From Clostridia bacterium (GTDB lineage: Bacteria > Bacillota > Clostridia > Oscillospirales > Acutalibacteraceae), in contig JAFSCE010000009.1 of NCBI GenBank assembly GCA_017436915.1, positions 1 to 54,075 on the forward strand: a stretch of DNA of 54,075 nucleotides. Reading direction: 5' to 3'. The translations under genes and the position numbers were made by a program. Under the pieces are notes generated by a model. The model was not told where the DNA came from, made no database searches, and was given only the letters and a program-made list of their open reading frames with translations. The stretch's first letter is position 1. Each line of letters begins with the position of its first letter. Below, piece by piece: positions 16,596-25,029 of this stretch.

Positions 16596-16799
16596 ATGAT
16601 TGGTTTACGTGTAATTCGCAAACAGCGAAATCTCAATCAATTAAAGGTTGCAACCGACCTGCATATATCACGCGAGTCTCTCTCGTATTACGAGTCCGGC
16701 AAACGTGAGCCCTCTTTGAGTTTGCTTGTCAGAATGTCGGAATATTTTAACGTGTCTATCCACTACCTCATCACCGGAAAAGAATTTGAAAAGAAGTAA
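16596..16799 (+). CDS. XRE-family transcriptional regulator
   Basis: A 67-residue single-domain helix-turn-helix protein of the Cro/CI type: MIGLRVIRKQRNLNQLKVA, then ISRESLSYYESGKREPSLSLLVRMSEYFNVS. It has no sensor domain. The start at 16596 follows AAGGTGA; a longer in-frame reading runs through the operators and the divergent gene and is not real. It probably represses itself and the lipoprotein gene through the two upstream palindromes. Confidence 0.9.
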   Translation: MIGLRVIRKQRNLNQLKVATDLHISRESLSYYESGKREPSLSLLVRMSEYFNVSIHYLITGKEFEKK

Positions 16800-16830
16800 G
16801 ACCTGTTGTGATTTTCACAACAGGTCTTTT
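16798..16830. terminator. Bidirectional terminator after the XRE gene
   Basis: AAGACCTGTTGTGA and TCACAACAGGTCTT pair perfectly around TTT, followed by TT. It separates convergent genes. Confidence 0.88.
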
Positions 16831-16839
16831 CGTATCATC

Positions 16840-17319
16840 TTATTCCGCAATATCCGCGTAAGTGAATTTCACGGCTTTTTGAAGGTCGGCGGGGCTAAGT
16901 TCAACTTGATACCCGATCTTGCCCGCGCTCACGCAAATGGTGGGGTATTCCTTTGCCGTTTCGTGCACCACGGTGCGAAACGGTTTTTTCATGCCGACGG
17001 GCGAACACCCACCGTGTATGTAGCCGGTGAGCGGCAAGAGTTCTTTGGCTTTGAGCATTTCGATCGCCTTTTCGCCCACTGCCGCCGCGGCTTTTTTGAG
17101 TTGTAATTCCATAGCACACGGAATGACAAACACATAGTGCGCACCGGATTTTGCCACCGTCACCAGCGTTTTGAACACACGCTCAGGCGGTTGTTTCAAC
17201 ACCGCAGCGACTTCCACGCCGCTGATAGCATCGGTATCCGCATAACAGTGATAGGTATACGGGATTTTTGCTTGATCGAGCAAGCGCATGACATTGGTTT
17301 TTTGTTCGTTCTTTTTCAT
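16840..17319 (-). CDS. ybaK: YbaK/EbsC-family aminoacyl-tRNA deacylase (Cys-tRNA(Pro) type)
   Basis: Editing protein that hydrolyses misacylated tRNA, typically Cys-tRNA(Pro). The 159-residue length is typical. Family signatures include the N-terminal KTNVMRLLDQAKIPYTYHCY, VFKTLVTVAK with its conserved lysine, and GYIHGGCSPVGMKK. I placed the start at 17319 (MKKNEQK), two bases after the spoIIR stop; an in-frame ATG at 17334 overlapping spoIIR is possible, and neither has a strong ribosome-binding site. It is probably cotranscribed with spoIIR. Confidence 0.9.
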   Translation of the reverse strand: MKKNEQKTNVMRLLDQAKIPYTYHCYADTDAISGVEVAAVLKQPPERVFKTLVTVAKSGAHYVFVIPCAMELQLKKAAAAVGEKAIEMLKAKELLPLTGYIHGGCSPVGMKKPFRTVVHETAKEYPTICVSAGKIGYQVELSPADLQKAVKFTYADIAE

Positions 17320-17321
17320 CG

Positions 17322-17918
17322 TTATCTTATCCATTCTAAAATAGTTTCAAACCACTCGACGACCTTAAAACGCACGGCATACCGCGGCGCGTCGTTCACG
17401 ATCGTACACGCACCCTCGCTCATCACGTCCGACAGCGATGCTTTATCGGTCGCCGCCGATACGCAAAGCGGCGGATACATCACGCACCACCAGTTTTTGC
17501 CCTTGGCTTCCCCAATGGAAAAGCGGACGGCGCGATACCGGCCGGCAGGGAACGTGCCGCTGTCGTAAGTACGCGTTCCAAAATACATGGTGGTAAGTTC
17601 CGCTGTGACGGGATACGAATACCCCTCGTCATACACGCACTGCTGTGCCGTTTTGATTAAGCGCGGCAAGGCGTCCTGCAAGCGTTCCTCCGCTTGTTCG
17701 CGATCCGTGACGCCATCAAGCACACCGGCGCCTGCCGCTGTTACCGCATCGCGCACCTTGAGTTTCAGCGCTTGATCTTCCTCGCTGTCGGAATTGGCTA
17801 AAATATGCAGCCGTACCACGCTATCGCGCACGGCGGCGCAATTTCCCGCAAACCCACAAAGGGACAGCACCATACACACGACTACAGCGCCGCAGACCGC
17901 TTTTATCCATCGTTTCAT
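17322..17918 (-). CDS. spoIIR: Stage II sporulation protein R
   Basis: Secreted forespore signal that triggers SpoIIGA processing of pro-sigma E in the mother cell. The 198-residue protein has an N-terminal signal or anchor helix (VCGAVVVCMVLSLCGF), then the family core VVRLHILANSDSEEDQALKLK, the TAELT and TRTYDSGTFPAGRYRAVR region, and NWWCVMYPPLC. Its ribosome-binding site AAGGAAAAGG lies inside a long inverted repeat. It follows ispE on the same strand. In Bacillus this gene is sigma F dependent; I see no clear promoter here. Confidence 0.95.
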   Translation of the reverse strand: MKRWIKAVCGAVVVCMVLSLCGFAGNCAAVRDSVVRLHILANSDSEEDQALKLKVRDAVTAAGAGVLDGVTDREQAEERLQDALPRLIKTAQQCVYDEGYSYPVTAELTTMYFGTRTYDSGTFPAGRYRAVRFSIGEAKGKNWWCVMYPPLCVSAATDKASLSDVMSEGACTIVNDAPRYAVRFKVVEWFETILEWIR

Positions 17919-17919
17919 A

Positions 17920-17967
17920 AAAACCCGTCCTTTTCCTTAACGTTACCATAAGGATTGGACGGGTTTT
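17920..17967 (-). terminator. Long hairpin between ispE and spoIIR enclosing the spoIIR ribosome-binding site
   Basis: AAAACCCGTCC (17920-17930) pairs with GGACGGGTTTT (17957-17967), with a further inner stem TCCTTA/TAAGGA. On the reverse strand it ends in a T-run just before the spoIIR ATG. It can act as the ispE terminator, but it also holds the spoIIR Shine-Dalgarno sequence. Confidence 0.75.
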
Positions 17968-17973
17968 CAAAAT

Positions 17974-18828
17974 TTAATCAACTGTGATACCTCTGCACGG
18001 ACGGCATACGCGCACCTGCGCATAGTATTGCCCCATTACCGCTGCGCAGCGTTCGGCGGTATCTTGCGATTCAAACAAACCGAACACGGAGGAGCCGCTG
18101 CCGCTCATGCAAGCCGCCGCTGCACCGTTTTTGAGCAACATATCTCGTGCCGCCAAACTATCCGGCAAACATAAAGCATCTTCAAACGAGTTGCCGATGG
18201 CGGCAGTCATTTTCTCCCAATCGCCGTTTTTGAGCGCTTCGCAAAACGCACGCGCCGACGGATGGAAAAGATCCGCCTTGCCGTCTACCAGCCGATACGC
18301 TTCCGGGGTAGAAACACCGCCTGTCGGTTTCACAATGACAAGATACCCTGCCTTGAAAGCAGGAAGCGGCTGTAGCTCCGTTCCCGTTCCGGTACCGAGC
18401 GCGGTACCGCCGCGAATACAAAACGGCACGTCTGCACCAATCTTCGCACCCAACTCGCACAACTCGTCAAGCGAAAGGTCAGCGCCCGTCAAACGGTTAA
18501 GGGCGACTAATACACCTGCTGCATCGGCACTGCCGCCCGCAAGCCCCGCTTGCATCGGGATATGCTTTTCGACCGTGATGCAATAGTTCTCGTTTCGACC
18601 GGTATACTCCCGAAACAGCACTGCCGCACGGTAAGCGGTGTTCGATTCATCCTGCGGGGCACCGCCGTCGCAAAACACTTCTGTGGTATCGGCGAAATCC
18701 ACCGTAATGCGGTCGCACCAATCAACGGTTTGGAATACCGTTTCGAGCAGGTGATAGCCATCTTCCCGCCGACCGACCACGTCCAACACGAGATTGATCT
18801 TGGCAGGGGCGTTTACCGTCACGCTCAT
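17974..18828 (-). CDS. ispE: 4-diphosphocytidyl-2-C-methyl-D-erythritol kinase
   Basis: GHMP-family kinase of the non-mevalonate isoprenoid pathway; phosphorylates the 2-hydroxyl of CDP-methylerythritol. The 284-residue protein begins with NAPAKINLVLDVVGRREDGYH and contains the ATP-binding loop IPMQAGLAGGSADAAG and the late SGSGSSVFGLF motif. Its ATG overlaps the stop of the upstream aminotransferase gene as ATGA. Indicates use of the MEP pathway for isoprenoids. Confidence 0.96.
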   Translation of the reverse strand: MSVTVNAPAKINLVLDVVGRREDGYHLLETVFQTVDWCDRITVDFADTTEVFCDGGAPQDESNTAYRAAVLFREYTGRNENYCITVEKHIPMQAGLAGGSADAAGVLVALNRLTGADLSLDELCELGAKIGADVPFCIRGGTALGTGTGTELQPLPAFKAGYLVIVKPTGGVSTPEAYRLVDGKADLFHPSARAFCEALKNGDWEKMTAAIGNSFEDALCLPDSLAARDMLLKNGAAAACMSGSGSSVFGLFESQDTAERCAAVMGQYYAQVRVCRPCRGITVD

Positions 18829-20000
18829 AAAAGGCCTCGGCTTTCCAAAAACGCGCGGATGCGCTTCATAGCTTCGGTAATATGCGCGATGGAATAACAG
18901 TACGAAATACGCACAAACCCTTCGCCACATTCGCCGAACGCAGTGCCTGGCACGACTGCTACGTGCTGTTCCATGAGCAGCTGCGTGCAAAAGTCTTCCG
19001 CCGTGAACCCCGTTTTTTCAATGGACGGGAACACGTAAAACGCACCTTCCGGATCAAAGCAGCGCAGACCCATTTTGTTGAGCTCGCCCACGATAAAGCG
19101 CCGACGAGAATCGTAATCTTCCCGCATTTCTTTGACGTCGTCATCGCCGTTTTCCATCGCTTCAATAGCGGCGTATTGCGACACCGTAGGCGCGCACATC
19201 AGCGCATACTGGTGTACCTTCGTCATCTGTTTCATGAGCGGTGCCGGCGCACAAACGTAACCGAGCCGCCAACCGGTCATCGCAAAGGATTTGGAGAAAC
19301 CGCTGACATATACCGTGCGTTCCCACATGCCGTCGAGCGATGCTAAACTGACGTGCGATGCCTCGCCGTAGGTCAAGTCGGCATAAATCTCGTCCGACAA
19401 CACGAAAATATCCGTCCCGCGCAACACCTCGGCGATTGCTTCAAGGTGCTCACGGCGCATAACGGCACCGGTGGGATTGCTCGGGAACGGCAATACGAGC
19501 AGTTTGGTTTTGGGAGTGATCGCGGCTTTCAATGCCTGTGCCGTTAAACGGAAGCCGTCCTCCGCACGGGTAACGATCGGCACTGCCACACCGCCCGCCA
19601 TCTGCGCGAGCGGTTCGTAGCACACAAAGCTTGGCTGCGGGATCAGGACTTCATCACCCGCAGTCACCAGCGTGCGCATACACAGATCGATGCCCTCGCT
19701 GCCGCCGACCGTTACCAAAATCTCGGTATCGGGGGCATAGGTGATGCCTACGTGACGTTTGATATATCCACTGATCGCCTCACGCAGGCGGGGCATACCG
19801 GCGTTGGACGTGTACCACGTTTTTCCCTTTTCCAGTGACTCGACGCCTTTGTCACGAATATGAAACGGCGTGGAAAAGTCGGGTTCCCCGATGGACAGGG
19901 AAATGACGTCTTCCATGTCGTTGGCAATATCAAAGAATCGACGGATACCGGACGGTTTCATGCCGGTGATCGTCGGATTCATCAGCTTTTCGTAGTTCAT
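18825..20000 (-). CDS. PLP-dependent aminotransferase, class I/II
   Basis: A 391-residue fold-type I aminotransferase. The PLP lysine is in VSGFSKSFAMTGWRLGYV (Lys237), with SNPTG and the C-terminal FVRISYC arginine for the substrate carboxylate. It resembles aspartate, alanine or aromatic aminotransferases of the PatA/AspC group; the substrate cannot be set from sequence. The start at 20000 (MNYEKLMNPTITGMKPSGIRRF) follows GAGAGGAT at rather long spacing; a GTG at 20036 is an alternative. An Lrp regulator lies directly upstream on the same strand, which suggests an amino-acid-responsive pair. Confidence 0.92.
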   Translation of the reverse strand: MNYEKLMNPTITGMKPSGIRRFFDIANDMEDVISLSIGEPDFSTPFHIRDKGVESLEKGKTWYTSNAGMPRLREAISGYIKRHVGITYAPDTEILVTVGGSEGIDLCMRTLVTAGDEVLIPQPSFVCYEPLAQMAGGVAVPIVTRAEDGFRLTAQALKAAITPKTKLLVLPFPSNPTGAVMRREHLEAIAEVLRGTDIFVLSDEIYADLTYGEASHVSLASLDGMWERTVYVSGFSKSFAMTGWRLGYVCAPAPLMKQMTKVHQYALMCAPTVSQYAAIEAMENGDDDVKEMREDYDSRRRFIVGELNKMGLRCFDPEGAFYVFPSIEKTGFTAEDFCTQLLMEQHVAVVPGTAFGECGEGFVRISYCYSIAHITEAMKRIRAFLESRGLL

Positions 20001-20004
20001 ACGA

Positions 20005-20478
20005 TCAAATATATCCTCTCTCGTCTTGATTGTCACCTAAAAACATGACGTTGCTTTCTTTATAGCGGCGCAACACAAAATGCGTTGCCGTGGAAATAAC
20101 CGAATCCAACGGTGCAAGCCGCTTTGCCACGAACGCGGCAATTTCCTGGAAACTGCGACCGGTAACACGCACCGACAGATCGTAGCCGCCGGACATCAGG
20201 TACACGCTCTCCACTTCTTCAAATGCCATGATCTGTTCGGCAATGCCTTCAAATCCAACGTCACGCCGCGGCGTCACTTTCAGTTCGATGATGGCGGTGA
20301 CACACTCTCGATCGGTCTTATCCCAGTCCACGACCGCCTTATAAGCGCGGATCGCGCCGTCCTTTTCAAGCTTGGCGATCTGTGCGCGCACCTCCGCCTC
20401 CGATATATCCAACATGGTTGCTATTTGTTCGTCCGTCAAGCGGGCATTGGAGTCCAACAACTTTAGCAATTTATCCAT
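20005..20478 (-). CDS. Lrp/AsnC-family transcriptional regulator
   Basis: A 157-residue amino-acid-responsive regulator. The N-terminal winged helix (MDKLLKLLDSNARLTDEQIATMLDISEAEVRAQI) is followed by the RAM/ACT-like effector domain (VTAIIELKVTPRRDVGFEGIA, VYLMSGGYDLSVRVTG). A GGAGG 9 bases before the ATG sets the start. Its stop is 4 bases before the aminotransferase ATG, so the two form an operon. The amino-acid ligand is unknown. Confidence 0.94.
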   Translation of the reverse strand: MDKLLKLLDSNARLTDEQIATMLDISEAEVRAQIAKLEKDGAIRAYKAVVDWDKTDRECVTAIIELKVTPRRDVGFEGIAEQIMAFEEVESVYLMSGGYDLSVRVTGRSFQEIAAFVAKRLAPLDSVISTATHFVLRRYKESNVMFLGDNQDERGYI

Positions 20479-20510
20479 AAATGTGTTCCTCCGATACATG
20501 TATTTCTTTC

Positions 20511-20538
20511 ATTGTATCACATTTCTGCGTATATGCAA
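20511..20538 (-). promoter_or_regulatory. Predicted promoter of the Lrp-aminotransferase operon
   Basis: On the reverse strand TTGCAT (20533-20538) and TACAAT (20511-20516) are 16 bases apart. Its -35 region lies next to the divergent promoter of the ACT-domain gene. Confidence 0.65.
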
Positions 20539-20547
20539 ACAAAATGT

Positions 20548-20576
20548 TTGCTTTCGTTGTAAAAAGGGTGTATGAT
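20548..20576 (+). promoter_or_regulatory. Predicted promoter of the ACT/UPF0210 operon
   Basis: TTGCTT (20548-20553) and TATGAT (20571-20576) are separated by 17 bases, 42 bases before the ACT-protein ATG. Confidence 0.65.
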
Positions 20577-20617
20577 AGTGTCACAAAGCACTCGAGGAAA
20601 CAAAAGGAGAAATAGAT

Positions 20618-20887
20618 ATGCGCGCTGTTATTACGGTTATCGGAAAAGATATGGTGGGTATTCTCGCCAAAGTGTCAACGATCTGTGCAAGTCATCAGGT
20701 CAACGTGTTGGAAGTTACTCAGTCCATTTTGCAGGATATGTTTGCCATGATCATGATGGTGGATATTGAAAAAAGCGACGTCCCGTTCGAACAATTTGCG
20801 GACGAGTTAACTGCTCTTGGTAACTCCATGGGCTTATCCATCCATACGATGCACGAGGATATTTTTAATTCCATGCACCAGATCTAA
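20618..20887 (+). CDS. ACT domain protein (UPF0237 family)
   Basis: An 89-residue stand-alone ACT domain: MRAVITVIGKDMVGILAKVSTICASHQVNVLEV is the typical first strand-helix-strand with the ligand-binding glycine region (KDMVGI). Such domains bind amino acids or other small ligands. AAAGGAG precedes the ATG. The gene ends 12 bases before the UPF0210 gene, a pairing I know as conserved in Firmicutes, though the joint function is not established. Confidence 0.93.
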   Translation: MRAVITVIGKDMVGILAKVSTICASHQVNVLEVTQSILQDMFAMIMMVDIEKSDVPFEQFADELTALGNSMGLSIHTMHEDIFNSMHQI

Positions 20888-20899
20888 AGGAGGCCCATC

Positions 20900-22258
20900 A
20901 TGTTAAACGCTCGTGATATTTTAGAAACCATTACAATGATCCAGGAAGAAAACCTGGATATTCGTACCATTACCATGGGTATCTCCCTTCTTGACTGCTG
21001 TGACAGTGATATTGACGTCGTCTGCCGCCGCGTCTACGATAAGATCACCACCAAGGCCAAACGCTTGGTCGAGGTCGGTGAGCAGATCGAAAAGGAATAC
21101 GGTATTCCAATCATCAACAAGCGTATTTCGGTCACGCCGATCGCGATCGTGCTTGCCGGTTGCCTTAAGAAAGAACCGCTGAAATTGGCAAAAACGCTGG
21201 AACGCGCAGCGCTCGCCGTCGGCGTCAATTTTATCGGCGGTTATTCCGCTTTGGTGCAAAAGGGGTTTGCCGCAGGTGATCGGGAACTGATCGAAAGCAT
21301 TCCCGAAGCGCTTGCCACCACGGATCACATTTGCTCTTCCGTCAATATCGGCTCTACAAAATCCGGTATCAACATGGATGCCGTTGCGGAAATGGGACGT
21401 GTTGTCCGCCGATCGGCCGAACTGACTGCCGACCGCGATTGCATCGGTCCCGCCAAGTTGGTGGTGTTCTGCAACGCGCCCGAGGATAACCCGTTTATGG
21501 CAGGTGCGTTTCACGGTGTCGGCGAACCCGATTGTGTGATTAACGTCGGTGTTTCCGGCCCCGGTGTGGTGCGCGCAGCACTCGCCAAAGCGGGCGACTG
21601 TGACTTAACCGCTGTGGCCGATCTGATCAAACGCACCGCGTTTAAGATTACCCGCATGGGACAACTGGTAGCAAAAGAGGCCTCCCGCCGTTTGGGTGTG
21701 CCGTTCGGCATTGTGGATCTCTCACTCGCCCCCACCCCCGCGGTCGGCGATTCGGTAGCATACATTTTAGAGGAAATGGGTCTGGAGTGCTGCGGCGCTC
21801 ACGGCACCACTGCAGCACTCGCGTTACTCAACGATGCGGTGAAAAAAGGTGGTGTGATGGCTTCCTCCCACGTCGGCGGATTGTCGGGTGCCTTCATTCC
21901 GGTTACGGAAGATGCCGGCATGATCCATGCCGCCCGTACCGGTTGCCTGCGCATTGAAAAACTGGAAGCAATGACCGCCGTCTGTTCGGTCGGCTTGGAT
22001 ATGATCAACATCCCCGGTGACACACCGGCAGAAGTAATTTCCGCCATTATCGCAGATGAAGCGGCGATCGGTATGATCAACAATAAAGCCACCGCCGTGC
22101 GCGTAATTCCTGCCATCGGCAAACAGGTCGGCGAGGAGTTGTCCTTCGGTGGTCTGCTCGGCAGCGGGCCGGTCATGCCGGTGAATCCCGCTTCCCCTGC
22201 GCGTCTTATTAACCGCGGAGGGCGTATCCCCGCTCCCTTGCAAGCACTTCGAAACTAA
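20900..22258 (+). CDS. UPF0210 (DUF711, PFL-like) family protein
   Basis: A 452-residue protein of a conserved family described as structurally related to pyruvate formate-lyase-like folds, of unknown activity. The opening [28 protein letters not shown] and the glycine-rich [13 protein letters not shown] are characteristic. A glycyl radical motif is not evident, and no activase gene is nearby. AAGGAGG precedes the ATG. It is translated with the upstream ACT protein, which may sense its ligand. Assignment to family is secure, function is not. Confidence 0.93.
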   Translation: MLNARDILETITMIQEENLDIRTITMGISLLDCCDSDIDVVCRRVYDKITTKAKRLVEVGEQIEKEYGIPIINKRISVTPIAIVLAGCLKKEPLKLAKTLERAALAVGVNFIGGYSALVQKGFAAGDRELIESIPEALATTDHICSSVNIGSTKSGINMDAVAEMGRVVRRSAELTADRDCIGPAKLVVFCNAPEDNPFMAGAFHGVGEPDCVINVGVSGPGVVRAALAKAGDCDLTAVADLIKRTAFKITRMGQLVAKEASRRLGVPFGIVDLSLAPTPAVGDSVAYILEEMGLECCGAHGTTAALALLNDAVKKGGVMASSHVGGLSGAFIPVTEDAGMIHAARTGCLRIEKLEAMTAVCSVGLDMINIPGDTPAEVISAIIADEAAIGMINNKATAVRVIPAIGKQVGEELSFGGLLGSGPVMPVNPASPARLINRGGRIPAPLQALRN

Positions 22259-22262
22259 TTAC

Positions 22263-22294
22263 AAAAAACGCATCGCAAAGCGATGCGCTTTTTC
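22263..22294 (+). terminator. Terminator after the UPF0210 gene
   Basis: CGCATCGC and GCGATGCG form an 8-base-pair stem around AAA, preceded by A-rich sequence and followed by CTTTTTC. Confidence 0.85.
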
Positions 22295-22323
22295 TTGTGT
22301 ATTCGCTTGTTTTCTTGTATACT
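22295..22323 (+). promoter_or_regulatory. Predicted promoter of the YifB/ComM-type gene
   Basis: TTGTGT (22295-22300) and TATACT (22318-22323) are 17 bases apart, directly behind the preceding terminator. Confidence 0.65.
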
Positions 22324-22352
22324 GGTAAAAGGATGTTGAAAGGGGGCATTTT

Positions 22353-23879
22353 ATGTTCTCACAAGTGCATAGCTTAGGGCTGCTCGGCATCGACGGATAT
22401 CCGGTTGAGGTGGAAGCAGATATTTCGCAGGGGCTCCCCGGATTTGATATTGTCGGTATGCCGGGGCCTGCCGTTAAAGAATCACGCGACCGCGTGCGGG
22501 CTGCCATGAAAAACTGCGGGTTTTCGTTTCCGGTCAGCCGTATCACGGTCAATTTGGCCCCCGCCGACGTAAAAAAAGAGGGCTCGGTTTACGATCTCCC
22601 GCTCTTGCTCGCCCTGCTGCGTGCAGGCGGTCAGTTGTCGTTTGATCTGAGTAACATGGCGTTTATCGGCGAACTTTCGCTCACCGGTGAGGTGCGCCCC
22701 GTGCACGGCGTGTTGCCGATGGTACTCGCCGCCCGCAAGGCAGGTATCGCCACCATGTTTATCCCAAAAGCGAACGCCGCCGAGGGCGCGGTCGTGGATG
22801 GGATCACCGTGTACGCCGTGGATCATATCAAAACACTGCTTGCGCATTTATCCGGTGAGGACCCGCTGACCGCGCTTCCGAAAACCGAATTTAACCCGCA
22901 CACCGATGCGGCTATTCCCGATTTTTCCGAAGTGATGGGGCAGGCGATCCCCCGCCGTGCGATGGAGATCGCCGCTGCCGGAAATCATAATATTTTGTTG
23001 GTGGGCCCGCCCGGCTCGGGAAAAAGTATGCTTGCCAAACGGCTGCCGTCCATTTTGCCGGATATGACGCGCGAAGAAGCGCTGGAAGCCACTTCCGTAC
23101 ATTCCATTGTGGGAACGTTACCCGCGGACGTTGGGTTATTATCCTCTCGCCCGTTTCGGTCGCCGCATCATACGGTATCGGCAGTGGGTTTGACCGGCGG
23201 CGGCGCCGTCCCGAGACCCGGTGAGGTATCACTCGCCCATAACGGCGTTCTGTTTTTGGATGAGCTTCCCGAATTCTCACGACAAGCCACCGAGGGGTTA
23301 CGGCAACCGCTGGAAGATCAACGCGTGACCATCTCCCGTGCCAGCGGATCGCTGACCTATCCCTGTTCCTTTATGCTGGTTGCCGCCATGAATCCGTGCG
23401 CCTGCGGTTATTATGGCCATCCCACCCGCGAATGTACCTGCTCGGCAAACAGTGTCACACGGTATTTGTCCCGTATTTCGGGGCCGTTGTTGGACCGCTT
23501 TGATCTGCACGTGGAGGTCCCGCCGGTCGGATATATTGATTTGAATGCAAAAGACCCCTCCGAAAATTCCGCCTCCATCCGCGAACGCGTCAACGCGGCG
23601 CGGCGGGTACAGCTTGAACGCTATGCCGGCACCCGTATCCGCACCAACTCGCAACTAACGCCTTCGTTGTTGCGGCGGCATTGTGCCTTATCCCCGGATG
23701 CCGAGGCACTTATGGAAAGTGCTTTTGACCGATTGGGGCTTTCCGCCCGCGCGTATGACCGATTACTGAAAGTCGCGCGTACCATTGCCGATTTGGATGG
23801 AAGTGAGAAACTGCGTATTGAGCATTTGTCCGAGGCGATTCAATACCGCAGTTTAGACCGTAAGTATTGGCACCGCTAA
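22353..23879 (+). CDS. YifB/ComM-family Mg-chelatase-like AAA+ ATPase
   Basis: A 508-residue AAA+ ATPase. The N-terminal Lon-like domain (FSQVHSLGLLGIDGYPVEVE) is followed by Walker A GPPGSGKS (218-225), the LFLDELPEF Walker B region, and AAMNPCACGYYG with cysteines typical of this family. In transformable bacteria the homologue ComM is a branch-migration helicase for integrating incoming DNA; that role is known for Gram-negatives and only inferred here. Standalone gene with its own promoter and terminator. Confidence 0.95.
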   Translation: MFSQVHSLGLLGIDGYPVEVEADISQGLPGFDIVGMPGPAVKESRDRVRAAMKNCGFSFPVSRITVNLAPADVKKEGSVYDLPLLLALLRAGGQLSFDLSNMAFIGELSLTGEVRPVHGVLPMVLAARKAGIATMFIPKANAAEGAVVDGITVYAVDHIKTLLAHLSGEDPLTALPKTEFNPHTDAAIPDFSEVMGQAIPRRAMEIAAAGNHNILLVGPPGSGKSMLAKRLPSILPDMTREEALEATSVHSIVGTLPADVGLLSSRPFRSPHHTVSAVGLTGGGAVPRPGEVSLAHNGVLFLDELPEFSRQATEGLRQPLEDQRVTISRASGSLTYPCSFMLVAAMNPCACGYYGHPTRECTCSANSVTRYLSRISGPLLDRFDLHVEVPPVGYIDLNAKDPSENSASIRERVNAARRVQLERYAGTRIRTNSQLTPSLLRRHCALSPDAEALMESAFDRLGLSARAYDRLLKVARTIADLDGSEKLRIEHLSEAIQYRSLDRKYWHR

Positions 23880-23885
23880 CACAAA

Positions 23886-23920
23886 TAAAAAAGCCCCCTC
23901 ATCTGACGAGGGGGCTTTTT
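23886..23920. terminator. Bidirectional terminator between the YifB gene and uppP
   Basis: AAAAAGCCCCCTC and GAGGGGGCTTTTT pair around a 7-base loop, with A and T runs on both sides. Genes converge here. Confidence 0.9.
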
Positions 23921-23929
23921 GTTTTTAAT

Positions 23930-24787
23930 TTATCGACCGATCAAACCGGTGGCAACCAGTACGATGAGTACAACACCGAGTGCGATGCGATACCAGCCAA
24001 ACGCCTTGAAATCGTGCTTTTTGATGAAATCCATCAAGAAACGAATGACCAATACGGATACAAAGAATGATACCACAAAGCCAATTGCTAAGCACGCCCA
24101 ATCCAACCATGAGAAGGCGGAAAGCACACCGTCAGCCGCCGCTTTAAGCAATTTCAGCCCCGATGCACCAAACATGACCGGGATCGCCATGAAAAACGAA
24201 AACTCGGCGGCAACCGTGCGGGAGGCACCCAGTGCGGTAGCACCCAGAATTGTCGAGCCGGACCGCGAAGTACCGGGAATCAGCGCTAACATCTGAAACG
24301 CGCCAATGCCCAGTGCCAAACCGGGACGGATCTGTGACAGATCATTCACCTTGGTTTTACGCACCATGCATTCCATAACGATAAAGGCGATACCGTAGAC
24401 GATGAGCGCTGCCGCGATAATGTACAAAAAGACACCTTTGTGCTCGGCTTCCATGGCATCCAGCCAATCGTCAATCAGCAAGCCCGCGATTGCGGCGGGG
24501 ATACTGGCAATCAGCACCTTGCCCCACAGTGTCCACGTGCCGCGTTTTTCCGTAACGGTCTTTTTCGGTGAAAAAGGGTTGAGTTTGTGGAAATACAACA
24601 CCAATACCGCCAGGATGGATCCCAACTGGATCAGCACCGAAAATAAATCAAAAAACTCTTTGGAACGCGTGAACGGAATAAACTCCTCGACGATGATCAA
24701 GTGACCCGTGCTGCTGATGGGCAACCATTCGGTAATACCTTGCACGACGCCTTGCAAGACCGCCTTAAGTAATTCCCATAATTCCAT
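23930..24787 (-). CDS. uppP: Undecaprenyl-diphosphatase
   Basis: Membrane phosphatase that recycles undecaprenyl diphosphate to the lipid carrier used for cell-wall synthesis; also called BacA because overexpression gives bacitracin resistance. The 285-residue protein has many membrane helices and the two family motifs, GVVQGITEWLPISSTGH near the N-terminus and LIPGTSRSGSTI. The ATG at 24787 is chosen over a TTG 6 bases upstream because GGAGC is better spaced. Last gene of a four-gene reverse-strand run. Confidence 0.96.
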   Translation of the reverse strand: MELWELLKAVLQGVVQGITEWLPISSTGHLIIVEEFIPFTRSKEFFDLFSVLIQLGSILAVLVLYFHKLNPFSPKKTVTEKRGTWTLWGKVLIASIPAAIAGLLIDDWLDAMEAEHKGVFLYIIAAALIVYGIAFIVMECMVRKTKVNDLSQIRPGLALGIGAFQMLALIPGTSRSGSTILGATALGASRTVAAEFSFFMAIPVMFGASGLKLLKAAADGVLSAFSWLDWACLAIGFVVSFFVSVLVIRFLMDFIKKHDFKAFGWYRIALGVVLIVLVATGLIGR

Positions 24788-24801
24788 GCTCAATTGCTCC
24801 T

Positions 24802-25023
24802 TTAAATATCAATTTCTCCAAGCAAATCACGCAGAAGAATTACCTCATCGGGAGTCAGCGTAACACCTTTACCCATTTTAGAACGCTCGGGTGCCCAATC
24901 GCGGATATCATATTTCGGCTCGCGATCGTTCCAACTGATGAGGTTGATCTCTTTGCGCCAACCCGTGGGGGACTCCGATAATACGCCAAGTTCTTTTACA
25001 ATATCATACTTCAGCTCTGCCAT
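24802..25023 (-). CDS. YdbC/PC4-like single-stranded DNA-binding protein
   Basis: A 73-residue protein matching the bacterial YdbC family, related to the eukaryotic coactivator PC4: KELGVLSESPTGWRKEINLISWNDREPKYDIRDWAPE then MGKGVTLTPDEVILLRDLL. Family members bind single-stranded DNA; the cellular role in Clostridia is not settled. AAAGGAG precedes the ATG. Lies between the fumarase-like gene and uppP in the same operon. Confidence 0.88.
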   Translation of the reverse strand: MAELKYDIVKELGVLSESPTGWRKEINLISWNDREPKYDIRDWAPERSKMGKGVTLTPDEVILLRDLLGEIDI

Positions 25024-25029
25024 GTTTCA

